A stretch of 64,000 nt of DNA. Source: Zerene cesonia. Its lineage: Eukaryota > Arthropoda > Insecta > Lepidoptera > Pieridae. This document shows, piece after piece, positions 46,901-60,100 of the stretch. The stretch spans positions 8,316,406-8,380,405 of the forward strand of contig NC_052117.1 in NCBI RefSeq assembly GCF_012273895.1, given 5' to 3'. The position numbers and the translations under genes are program-made. The notes beneath the pieces are model-generated. The model saw nothing but the letters and a program-made list of their open reading frames with translations, made no database searches and had not been told where the DNA came from. Numbering within the stretch: position 1 is the first letter of the stretch; every line of letters begins with the position of its first letter.

Positions 46901-49900
46901 ACTTTAGACCTTCATTCAAGTGAAGCGTTTTTAAATACAAAAAAAAAACTGCGATTCGCAAAAGCCATTTTTCGGCTTATTTCATCCACACCATACCCTT
47001 GGAATATCTTATTCCTACCAAAAAATAATCATTAAAAGCGTATTTTATAAACGACGAAGTTATCCACCCACCTAAAATATATATTCATACAGCCGAATAG
47101 AGTAATCGTATCTTAATTTTGGTAAAAAACACTGATTTTGAATATTGTTTCCCTTGACATTGGTTTAATCGTAATATTTGTTACAAGCAAAACATCTGTT
47201 CTATAAAGTCAAATTAATCAAAGAGTTCCATAAAATAATTCAATAAAAAAACTCGATGTTTAAAAAAACAAACCATCTATCTATTGAAAACACCTGATTC
47301 GAAACCCTACTTATGTTGAATGCTCATCGGCGTTAGTTATTGATTTCCATCCATTTTCCACTAGGCTAGATTTGCTGTTTAAAATGGCAAACAAATGTAA
47401 TACAACTGTATAAGAAAGCATTAACTTAATTTTTTTTATAGCATTTAAATGCTTTATAAATGAGAAATTTTCAAAGAATAGAAAAAAATTGATCACGAGA
47501 CGGGATTCAAACCCGCGTCTTTTTGCCATGGCAAATTATGCTACGGTATGAATATATGTATAAAACAAAGAATGTTTGCATTGCACGCTTTCAATGACGC
47601 AAACCCATTAAAGCATGTTAGGGTTTATGTAAAAATGCAACTTTACGAGGCTCTTATAGGACACGCTAAGTGTTCCACTTTAATGGGGGATTTACAGCTT
47701 TCTAGAAGTTGCCGATAAGCCTCTTTGTTTTTACAACGCATAAAGCGAATCCATAAGGCTACCGAATACAATTTATGGCAATTTTTTTATTCCTTTACGG
47801 TTATTTTATCATATATCTATCGGTTGAGCGTTTACTGTCCTGGCACTACCACCGTAGCCTATATCATATCTTATGAAGGAGTCATATATTTCTCGTTTTT
47901 ATTACGCAATTGTTACGGAAGGGTTGATTTGAAAGTTTGTTTGCAAATGAATGGGTACACTATAGACATAGAAGTTCGAAGATGACTCCGGTACATATGT
48001 TCAGCATATTGATGTGATGTGATGGCAGAAGCGTAAAATATATATGACCTGTACTGAATACAGAAATAACGGTTAAGCCATATTTTACTTGTTCATTATG
48101 TTAAGGCAACATTTTTACTATCTTGACTTCGTCAGTCGCAAATAGATCTTAGCTTCATCAATTGATTCATCTCTACACAGATACACACACACACACGCGC
48201 ACGCACTATCACTAATACAATGGAAAACGAAAAAAAAATCAAAAGTGCTTCCAATCACCAATTACGTGAGCATTATGAGCTTAGCACACCTCTACATGAA
48301 AAATAATTAAAATTTTTAATTATCTGGCCACAATATGGATGGTATACTAATAAAGAGTGGGCTTCGCTGGCTGGAAACTAATTAAGGTTTAGCGTCACAA
48401 CGGGGAAATAACAATTTAAACTCACCTCTATGTGGAATCGGATCTTGTGTGTTTTGTCATACGAGTTGAGACCCTTGTATAGAAGAGGATATGTCACGTT
48501 GATGAAAGATATTTACCGATTTGTGGAAAAGCGGGAATGGTTTTAACTCGTAACGTTCGTAATATCGTATTAACAGTATTATTATTGCAAGGCATTTTTT
48601 TTTTGAATTTATCCCCTCCTTTTCAAAGTTTTTGTGAGACCCCTTTTGGTTCTAAATACTATTTCATATTAACGAGTACCTGGACGACCGAGCTTTGCTC
48701 GGTATTTTATTTATTTTTTTTTGTTTTTTTTTTATAAATTGTGGTTTTTGGAAATTATATTTACATACTATTTCTTTTGATTGTATTGTTTAAATATGGA
48801 AATAAATAAATCATTTCATTTCATTTAATTTAAGTACGAATTACATACTAATAAAATGATGAAATATGAATAATATTTTTCCGATCTTACCGACAGAATA
48901 ATAAAAAATATGAACTGGTTATTTAAAGAAAAAAATCGTGAGTGCAATTTTTTACAGTATATCAAACGCCTCCTATTTGTTGAAAAAGTAAGTTCAAGTC
49001 GATAAAACACGAATAAAAAACGAATATGACATTTTCTAAAAAAGATTCTAGATCTATTTCCATTTTTATATACTAAATTTCATGAAAAGCGTTGGAGCCG
49101 ATTCCGAGATTCCAATTATATATATATATATATATACAAGAATTGCTCGTTTAAAGGTATAAGATAAGTTTTAAAGATTTTTTAATGTTATCATTAATGT
49201 CACTAAGCATTATTATGCGTTAATGTCATCCGTGTGACGCTTTTCTCTCCAGAACCTCTAAGAACCTTCCTTGTGCCTTTACAAAAACGTTAAACTAGAC
49301 GAATAGGTCGAGTCGTTTTTGAGATTCATTTATACTTTTAATTTAAATTTAACACGCATTACATATTAAGAGCATATGGCTTATTGGCTTAGTAATTACA
49401 TAATTTTGTTCACATCCAAATGAGTTGGAATAAATTAAAAATGCAACTTAATAACATTTTTAAAGACAATTTTTTTAAAAGCGTCTTTTTCAAGGAAAAG
49501 TAAGTGAGGTATTTGCGAGAACTCGAACTAGATGTGTATGTTTCCAGAGTTTACTTCAGTATCTTTGATCCGATGTTTATGGAACTTTCTAGAAGCGTAA
49601 GTACTTAACGTAAATACATTTTATAAATAGCGAACGCGGTCTTAGTCAGAGTCTTAGAGGGATTACGAATGTAATAAAATATAAGAAAATGTACTCGTGA
49701 AATGACATGATGAAAACACTGCAAATAAGGCTTTAGTTTACCTAGGCTGAAACATAATTGTAATCACATATTATCGCACTAATATAATACACGTGAAAGT
49801 ATGCTTGTTTAGAAGGAAAGAAAGAAAGAAAGAAACATTAATTTATCAGGGACAGCACAACACACTAATGAAAGAAATTAATTATAGAGGAAAAAGCAAA

Positions 49901-50120
49901 AAATCGATAAGCAATATATAAGATAATATAAAATTACACAACAGAAGAAGAATAGTATCAGATATGAGGAGTGTATCATAGCGATCTTGACAAAAAGGAT
50001 ACAACTCAACCTATGCTGCTGCTATGTTAAGAAAATAGACAGCGTTGTTTTTCAGTGACCCTTTTATGATCTAAGGTTTCGAGTGGCGACGCAAGGGGTA
50101 AAATAAATCTAAAAAAAGAG

Positions 50121-50158
<38 letters not shown>

Positions 50159-53100
50159 TTTAAATAACATTTATTTAGATAACATTTTAAATGAAACATA
50201 TAAGGGCAGGGTATGAGCTGACTTGGGTGATAGGATATTTTTATCCCGATTAAATGCTCCCTTGAGATAAAACAGGAACACTGATTTGCGGACGAAGCCG
50301 GGACGAGCGTCTAGATTTTTTTTATCAGCCGTGGCTGTCCCACTGCTGGGCAAAGGCCTCTCTTCCCTCAGTCCACATCTCCCTATTGAGAGAAATTTTG
50401 AGCCAATCTGTACAATAAGTATCTAGCTCGTCCCGCCATCTAACTCTGGGCCTACCACGTAGTCTTTTAGTCTTGTCGGGGATCCACATAGTGATAATCT
50501 TCACCCACAACTCTTCGGACATTCTGCAGACATGGCCAGCCCAGTTCCATTTAAGCTCGGCAGCTTTATGGCTACATCTATTATCTGAGTTTTGAGCGTC
50601 TAGATTTAAATAATATTAATTGTACCTATGAAATTTGCAACCAACGTTCCAAATACGAAGGAGGTCTTCAATTAGACTGTATTGTTTTGTTGCTGGTTTT
50701 AAGCCATCTCCTTTGCCAATTGAGAGTTAAAAAAAATTATCGTGACTAACATTTTGTGTACTTATTTGTGTTTTGTTGATATTTGGGAAATAACGATACC
50801 AAATTATACTTATATGTATTGAATATGCTCTTTCTTTCAGCCTCTCTAACGATATTGTCACTGAAGGGATCTCTTGTACAAAAAAAAAATAAAAAAATAA
50901 AAATAAAAATAGATAAAATAGGGGATGAAAGTTTGTACCATGAAAATTTATTAAGACCGCGCAGGCGAAGCTGCGGGCAACAACTAGTAAACAATAAAGT
51001 ACCAAACTTACTTGCCAGAAACGTTACATTAATGCAATACAAGCAGTTGAATGTTACTTCATCTTACACAAGCTTCCTAACACATTAAAATGACCTTTAA
51101 AATAATCCCTGAACGTCGCATCGCAGTACCCAAATAGGGGGAGGCATGTCGTGTTCGCAGGAACATTATGGCACTCAAGGGACCTCATATACCTCGCCTA
51201 ATTGTATTACCGGCCTTTCGTAAAGATGCTGAGAGCTGGTTGATAACAAGCTTTGTGATTGCATAGAAAATGTATGAGATGTACATTGTTTATTCATTTA
51301 TGGAAGGCACAGTTACATAATATAAGCCTACTAATATTATAAATGCGAAAGTTTGTAAGGATGTGTGTGTGTTTGTTGTAAATAACATTTATTTAGATAA
51401 CATTTTAAATGAAACATATAAGGGCAGGGTATGAGCTGACTTGGGTGATAGGATATTTTTATCCCGATTAAATGCTTCCTTGAGATAAAACAGGAACACT
51501 GATTTGCGGACGAAGCCGGGACGAGCGTCTAGATTTTTTTTATCAGCCGTGGCTGTCCCACTGCTGGGCAAAGGCCTCTCTTCCCTCAGTCCACATCTCC
51601 CTATTGAGAGAAATTTTGAGCCAATCTGTACAATAAGTATCTAGCTCGTCCCGCCATCTAACTCTGGGTTCTACTACCACGTAGTCTTTTAGTCTTGTCG
51701 GGGATCCACATAGTGGTAATCTTCACCCACAACTCTTCGGACATTCTGCAGACATGGCCAGCCCAGTTCCATTTAAGCTCGGCAGCTTTATGGGCTTCAT
51801 CTACTATCTGAGTTTTGAGCGTCTAGATTTAAATAATATTAATTGTACCTATGAAATTTGCAACCAACGTTCCAAATACGAAGGAGGTTCTTAATTAGAC
51901 TGTATTGTTTTGTTTCTGGTCTTTTACCATCTCCTTTTTCAATTGAGAGTTAAAAAACAAATGCTCGTGACTAATATTTTGTGTACTTATTTGTGTTTTG
52001 TTGATATTTGGAAAATAACGATACAAAATCACTTATATGTATGTAACTCAAAAGTGACTGACTGACATAGTGATCTATCAACGCACAGCCCAGACTAAAT
52101 TTGACATGTAGAATGACGAAGGCATCCGCTAAGAAAGGATTTTAATAAATTCTACCCCCAAGAGGATAAAATAGGGGATGAAAGTTTGTACCATGAAAAT
52201 TTATTAAGACCGCGCGGGCGAAGCTGCGGACAACAGTATCCAATAAAGTACTAAACTTGCCAGAAAACTAACATTAATGCAATAAAAGCAGTTAATATAA
52301 TAATGTTACTTTATCTTACACAAGCTTCCTAACACATTAAAATGACCTTTAAAATAATCCCTGAACGTCGTATCGCAGTACCCAAATAGGGGGAGGCATG
52401 TCGTGTTCGCAGGAACATTATGGCACTCAAGGGACCTCATATACCTCGCCTAATTGTATTACCGGCCTTTCGTAAAGATGCTGAGAGCTCGTTGATAACA
52501 AGCTTTGTGATTGCATAGAAAATGTATGAGATGTACATTGTTTATTCATTTATGGAAGGCACAGTTACATAATAGAAGCCTACTAATATTATAAATGCGA
52601 AAGTTTGTAAGGATGTGTGTGTGTTTGTTGCTCTTTCACGCAAAAACTACTGAACCGATTGCATTGAAATTTGGTACGTAGACAGCTGGACAACTGGAAT
52701 GACATATAAGCAACTTTTTATCCCGATATTCCTACGGGATACGGACTTACGCGGGTGAAACCGCGAGGCGCAGCTAGTCAATAATATACAAGAAAAACTA
52801 ACATAGAAATTTAAATCCACGTTTATTACGAGTGTTTTTTACTTTACAACTACGTATCTAAATATTCCACGTTGATGGTATTTGTAACATCGGAGTATTT
52901 ATTTTATAAGTAAATTTATTGGGGCCTGATCAAGCTCCACCTTTTTGGTATTTCTTAGACTAGCAGTTCGCCCTGGCTTTGCCTGTGATATATATGTCTC
53001 TCAGTGAAGTTGTAGCTTTCTAATACTTAAAGCATTTTTAATGAAAATTAAAGATGTAAATCCTAGCATATAATTTTATTGTGACTCAATAAACGTCTTA

Positions 53101-56100
53101 CAAAGACTTTGCCAATTAATAATTTGTTTTATCCTTGGCTTTGACCATAAGCCCGTGACTTGAATATTACTTTTAAGCTACTTTTATATATTTTCTCTTT
53201 AATTTTTTGAAATAAATTTGAACAAGAACAGAGTTCAAATTGAAATTTGAACAAGAAAGTTGCCATAAGTATTTTAAATTGGATCGTTTTACGGTAGGCA
53301 AAAATGTATGCCCACGGGTCTTTTACTAAGTGATAAGCCGCCTATAAACCTTTTTCGTTACTATAGTTTGTTTCCTTTGATATTATACATGTCAAGTATA
53401 ATATTATGCGACCCGATCGTAAAAATGGCACATAAAACGCCATATAAGTGAAATGAGAAACTCTGTATTAGTGTCAAAATAGGTGATGCGATTGTTACTA
53501 TAAACTCTAAAACGATAGCGATAAAATGTTATAAATCTATTTATATCACCGTTAAATTTTTAACACAACATACTTATTTATACGAGTTTAAATCTAGAGC
53601 TATAGTGGATTAAGAATAAATTTCAACACACCTGAACGGCTGCCAATTCCTCTATTAGTTATTTAATCAAAATAATATTGTTCATATATTATATTAAATT
53701 CAAAAGTAGCTTTAAACTGATGAAAGAATGTTTCAATCGAGTAACAAAAAAGTAGTAATTATGTATAATAAAGCACTTCTAAGACTTAAACTTACAAATC
53801 TAGCTTTCGTACTAGCTAGCTAGTGCAGTGGTGGCTCAGTGGTGGTGAGAACCTCGGACTTCAAAATCGATAATTCGAGGTTCGAGACAGGGTGAGCGTG
53901 CAAGAAATAAATTGATTCTTCAATTTATCTGCGCATGTAGATAACATCACCACTGCTTAAAACGGTGAAGGAAAACATCGTGAGGAAACCGGCATGTCCG
54001 AGAATTAAAAGATCGACGACATGTGACATCTGCCAACCCGCACTTGGCCAGCGTGGTGGATTATGGCCTGAACCCTCATAGGAGGCCTGTGTCCCAGCAG
54101 TGGGAACATATATGGGCTGATGATGAATATATTAAATTCAAACGTAGCTTTAAACTGATGAAAGAATGTTTCAACCGAGTAAAAAAAAGTAGTAATTATG
54201 TATAAAAAAGCGCTTCTAAGACTTAAACTTACAAATCTAGCTTTCGTACCTTGTTAAATTAATCTATACTTCTAATCTAATAATATAAAGTTATAGTAAG
54301 TTTGTTTGTTTGAACGCGCTGATCTCAAAACAAACCGATTTCAACAATTTTTCTTCATTGGAAAATATGTACGTGACCCCTACGTTCTATAGGCTGTATA
54401 TATTCCACGGGCAAGGTCGGGGCAAACCGCTAGTATTCATTAATAATAATTGCATATAACGCGCTTCACTAATTCCATTATCTAATGGGCATAACAAATG
54501 GGGCAATCGCTGTATATAGTATGAGAATGAAAGAGAATTCGCGTTCATTATATCTCCCGGGGCTGACGCTATCTAGGTCATGTTAGAGTGGACTCACTAC
54601 AATACTATGTACATATTGGACAAAGTGGTTATACGGATATCTTATAATAAATGCGGTCAAGCCAGACTCGCGACACTATGGGTTCCGTACAAATAAGCTA
54701 AATTGCAATTGGACCAATTCACCCATCCAATTGATGACCGTACCAACCTCCTTAATCACGATTTATAATCAGTCGTTGTTATGTCAGCATTGAAAATACA
54801 TCGTCTCTGAAAATTTCAACTGCTGTCTTGAAAAGTTCATAAGATACAGCTTATGACAGAGAAACGGATAGATAGACAAACAGACGGACGAGCTAAAGTA
54901 TTGTATAAAATAAGGCTTTTATTTAGTGCTATTCAACAACATCGTTTTATACATTGGGATGGAAATAAAAACAAAAGCAATAATTTATAATTGAATTCCA
55001 CACCCACGATAGATAGATAGACACAATTACAATATGGATTATTTGATTCGTTTTAAGCAAAAAATTTGTGCGTTGATCTTATATATTTTTTATATATCTG
55101 TCGATCATAATAGAAATTGGATTGGGGCGATATAACTGGCATCTAGATAACAAATTCGTTTTTTTATGAGCTACCGTCACACGATGTAGCTATAACCTAT
55201 AAACTTAGAAAATCCTGTTTGTATGGGAGGAGTAATTCGAATAAATTGTCTAAAATTGCTCCAATAAAGGAGGTTTGGAGCTTTACATTGTTTATATAAA
55301 CCATTGCATCAGCAGTTGTTTACTTTTAAGTATTTCGTAAATCGTAAGCTATATTTGGTTTGGAATGATCGAGAATTTTCTGGAAAGCGGGATTGCCGAT
55401 ACATGGAATTGTATATTGAAATTTTACTTTTCGTTTATGAATATTTACAGAATGTATTTCGGAATACAATCGGAATCGGATTTTTCTATAATATCGTTCA
55501 AATATATTTTGTAGGAGAAAAATATTATTTTTATTGTCTGTGTCAAAACAAAATTTTTTCGTATTTGGTATTATACGTGTATGTTATTTATACTAAACTA
55601 GTTTTCCGCCTACGACTTCGCCCGCATAGTCAAATGACAAATCCTACAGTCCAGGATTTCACCCGCATATTTCTAGTTTCCGTGAGATTTCTGACATAAC
55701 AATCTTTGAATTCAATTTCGTAAAGATCGGTTTAATGGATTTGGTGTTAAAAAGACAGGCTAGAGTTACTTTTGAATTTATAATATTAGTAGTGACTAAT
55801 TGCTACGGTGGTAACAGTGAAGATCACAGCTGAAATACGGAGTAGGATTTTTCAGTATTTAGATTTTTCAGAATATTTGATCCGGGGTAGGATATTTATT
55901 TCTGTTTACGTAAAAAATATATATATATTTTATATATACAAACAGAGATCGAGAATGTACGTAGTTCTATTAGTTAAAAAGGGATAATGAGGTTTTAGAC
56001 TCGATCTCCAATTAAGATTCAAAATGTTGGGTCCGTCAGATTACAGAAGGGTTTACCTACAAGATAAATGCACCTTTATAATAGGTCTTTGTAAAGATAA

Positions 56101-57142
56101 TTTAAATTACTTCATCATTTATAATAATGACTTTATATGTTTAACATAATACCTATTAATATTTCCAATACTTATCATATATACATGTATTTTATAATAA
56201 TAACTATAATTTCTCTACAATTCACAGTTCTTCATAATAATATGAATATAGCATGAATTCAGCATGAATATGAAATAACATATAATTATACCAACTGTCC
56301 GCCCCGGTTTCGTCCGGTGTTTAGCAATTAGCACTCAGGGATCACGTACGTATCCAACGATGAAAGAATTTCTTAAATCGGACCAGAAGTTCCTGAGATT
56401 AGCCCGTACCAACAAATAAACAAACCCTTTAACTTTATCTTATCAGTATAATAAATGGTGCAATGTATATGTGTTATAAATGAGTTGAACATAATCTATT
56501 ACGTTATGATTCCTCAAGATTATTACATGGAAAAGATCTTAGAGCAGCTTAAGAAAAGCAGTAGGTACCTTATATTTTTTGATAAGAAATTTGTAACAAC
56601 ATAATTCCCTGATGAAATTTAATTCCACTTTCTCATGAAATAACTCATGGAGTACAATAGATGGGTTATTTGTACAAAGAAATTTAACAAAGGTAACATT
56701 ATGAGGAAATACACACTCAACTTTTATTTTTATTTATCTCTATATAAAATAGTCTTTATATATCTTTATGTCTTTAATAAAATCTACGGCAAAAACTCCC
56801 GTATGAATGATGGTCCGGTCATGTTTATCGTAAAGGCGTTATGTAAATTAAAAAGCAGTGGTGGCTCAGTGGTGAGAACCTCGGACTTCAAAATCGATAA
56901 GTCGGGGTTCGAGACCGGGCTAGCGTGCAGGAAATAAATTGATTTTTCAATTTATCTGCGCATGTGGATAACCACCACTGCTTAAACGGTGAAGGAAATA
57001 CATCGTGAGGAAACCGGCATGTCCAAGAATTAAAAGTTCGACGACATGTGACATCTGCCAACCCGCACTTGGCCAGCGTGGTGGATTATGGCCTGAACCC
57101 TCATAGGAGGCCTGTGCCCCAGCAGTGGGAACATATATGGGC

Positions 57143-57174
<32 letters not shown>

Positions 57175-60100
57175 TTATGTAAATACGAAAAATCCATTCG
57201 CTTCACAGGACATGGATTCAACAGAACTGAAAATAGTTATGGAGTTTTATTGAAGGCAACACGGTTTAACTTTTGTAATTCCTCCGTACATGTGTTCATT
57301 GGTAATTTTCATTCGTAATTAATGTCTAAAACAAACCTCAAATATTGCAAATGATATTCAATTGCAAACATTCAACTGCATAACCATATCAGATATTTTT
57401 AAAATTGCAGTTTTAAGAACTTGTTGAGGAAAATATGAGACCACATTATGAGGTCATACTTAGATATTCTTGACCTGTTTGCAAATGCATAGTTGAAAAG
57501 CAATTTGAACACGCTTCTGCAATCAATGAACGAAGCTATATTATAATCGCGTGTCTAATGTTTCAAATTCCTTAAGAAGTACTTATTTTCAAGTTGCACA
57601 GTAAAAGTGTTTAAGGTTTGTTCTTAATATGCCCTTGATGAATTGGTAAGGGTTAATGCTGTGTTCTCTTGAGATGCAAATTTGTGTTACAGTTTAGGCA
57701 CATTATTTTGTTGTTTTGTAACTTTTTCGTAGTACAACAATCCCATGCAGTAGCTAATCTCATTATTAACTAATTGAAACCAATTGAATACCTAAGTATT
57801 CTTCTGAGATGAGTATACCTTCTGAGATTTTGTACTATAAAATAATTTAAAATCATTAATCTAAATTATATACATTTTTCACAGTCACATTCAAGTTAAA
57901 TTAAGGATATAAGCAGACCGTGTAAATTTTACACAGTAATGTACATATAAACTGAACAGACGGTGAACGGCATTTTCCCTTCGAAATTTACATGACTTTT
58001 TCTCATCAAATAAACTTTCTTTATCAAGTTTCTTTTATGTCTCGTCTACGTTAACAATTGTGAGTCATTTTTCCATTAAGCCTTATAACAAAGCAAAAGT
58101 TGTTGAACTAAAATGGACCCTTGGAGAACTCCGTAATGGAATTTTTACCGGACTGATTGAAATGTTATTACGTATCGTTCGACTCATTTAATACCTGACC
58201 CTTAGGCAATGGTATCAAGTTGGTTTGAATCGAAATCGTTACAGTTCCAGAAATAAAAACTGATTTCAAAATAGACAAGAATTGCCTACAGCCGCCAACG
58301 ACTGATGCGTATAGATAACCAATTATATAAATCAAAAAAAATCTACGTAGTTTTTTTACGGGAACCAATATTATGGTTTACTTCAGTTATTTTCTTTTGA
58401 CTATTTCTATCGCTGTGAGTATATCTGGTTTGTATGTTTCGCTTCTTATCTGATACAGAGACTTATATGAGATCTTCATATTGAGATCATGACAGAAGTC
58501 GTAAACTTTTCTACTAAAAATGATTATTATCATTTTATTTAATATTTTAGATAAATTTAGAATTGAATTAGATTAATTGAATATATTATAAGAATTCAAT
58601 ATCCGTTGTTTAAAAAACGATTTATGACTATAATATAAATATATAACATACAATGAGCACCCACATACATCTCTTTATTGATAATATAGCAGACTTGATG
58701 CCACCCTGGTAAAAGGTACCTTAACAATTACTCTTAAAGTAATATAAACTTCAAGACTTTTAAAGTTAAAGAAACGTATCCACTTTTAAAATTCCCGTAA
58801 GTGTGTGTGTGTTAAATTTATAATTTCGTTTAACGCCAGACAAACTTACTTTTCAAGGTGCAAAGTTTGTAGCGGATAAGAAAACTATTTAACCATCTAT
58901 TGTATAAAGCTTAGGTTCTGTCTAATAAAATTGTAGGTGTTATTTATATTAAAAATAACATAAAAATTACAACAAGTTATTAAAGATTCACTAACCGAGT
59001 ATAAAGTAGCACAGATTGAGCATTTAAATCCATTCCTAGTGAAAGTCAGCCATCAATAAACAATCACTTCAAGAAAATAAGGGGAAAAATAAGTAAATCT
59101 GGACTTGGCACAACACACAAAACTATTTGCCCGTAAATAAATTCGATCCGTGACGTAGCTATGAAATCTATCCCAACACAAAGGAAAACGAATACATTCT
59201 TAAATTGTACAAAAACATTTAATAGACAGATCGTGTAGAAGAAATAACGCGTTTGATAGAGATGTACTCTGCCTTTGTTCGAATAAATTACGAACGATGT
59301 AATCTTGTTTAACCGCGTTTAAAACTTTAAGCAACGACGTGAACTCATTACTACTAATGATATAAAGTTTGAAGTAACTCAACTAAACAACACTGTCTGA
59401 AACTAGACCACGCGTTACCTCAGCGACTTTTGAAGTCGGAGAAGTAAGTTCTAGTGGAGTCATATTTGCCGTAGCTAAAACACGAATAACAAATGTTGGT
59501 TATCCTTTTCATTGTTAAACCACAGAAAATTTTCTCCAGATATCTTGGGAATAAATAACCTAGATTTCATTACCGCCCTATTTCGGACTGATGAAACCAT
59601 AACCATAACTTTGAAATCATAAATAAACTTTGTATAGATTTTATTTTAGCCTTTGTTTTTCTTTACATCAACGAATCAATCTAATCTATCTCAATTCATT
59701 TGTAATATAAGATATTATCCTCTTATGCCAGAATTTCAAATTATCACAACTGGGAAAAACATGTAAAATTAAAGGTGCATTTTAAAGTCAAACAACATAT
59801 TTTTCCTCAGGGATACAATTTGCCGAGAATTAGCTATTAACATGGTACAATATAAACGAATTGTAAACACTATTTCTATTTAAACAACATATTTACTGAA
59901 CAGAAAATTATACGTATGTTAAATAAGATAGTATGAGTAAAAGTTACCGACAAAAATAATAATCACTCTGATCCATACTTAGCATGGCGTTCTATGAAAT
60001 ATTATAATTTTTAGGGTATTTTACATTAGACTATAACATTAATATTTTTGAGGATCACTTTATTAATGTATTCTCGAAAATTTGCTTCATCTCACACTTC

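Larger units (their letters stand above)
50161..52631. repeat. 1.2 kb tandem duplication
   Basis: Unit 1 (50161-51378) and unit 2 (51379-52631) begin with TAAATAACATTTATTTAGAT and end with AAGGATGTGTGTGTGTTTGT. They are nearly identical, except for an internal stretch (about 50820-50910 versus 52040-52160) where unit 1 has an A-rich block and unit 2 keeps a Helitron-like AAAGTGACTGACTGACATAG segment. Each unit contains the same truncated LINE end, so that insertion predates the duplication. Unit 2 then runs on into a Helitron-like 3' part. Confidence 0.88.

Noticed and set aside
50325..50522. Open frame with RGRPRVRW as a possible host gene.
   Set aside because: Flanking target duplications, A-run tail and three dispersed copies show the truncated end of a LINE.
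50727..51088. Three overlapping frames of 92-101 codons on both strands.
   Set aside because: They lie in an A-rich block of the tandem duplication and are absent from the second unit.
55304..55699. 131-codon plus-strand frame, the longest single frame outside the globins.
   Set aside because: Rich in Tyr, Phe and Ile as expected from AT-rich DNA, and it ends inside a Helitron-like element; no domain recognised.
57030..57221. Minus-strand frame with a run of isoleucines.
   Set aside because: Translation of the (GAT)n tail and 3' end of a SINE.
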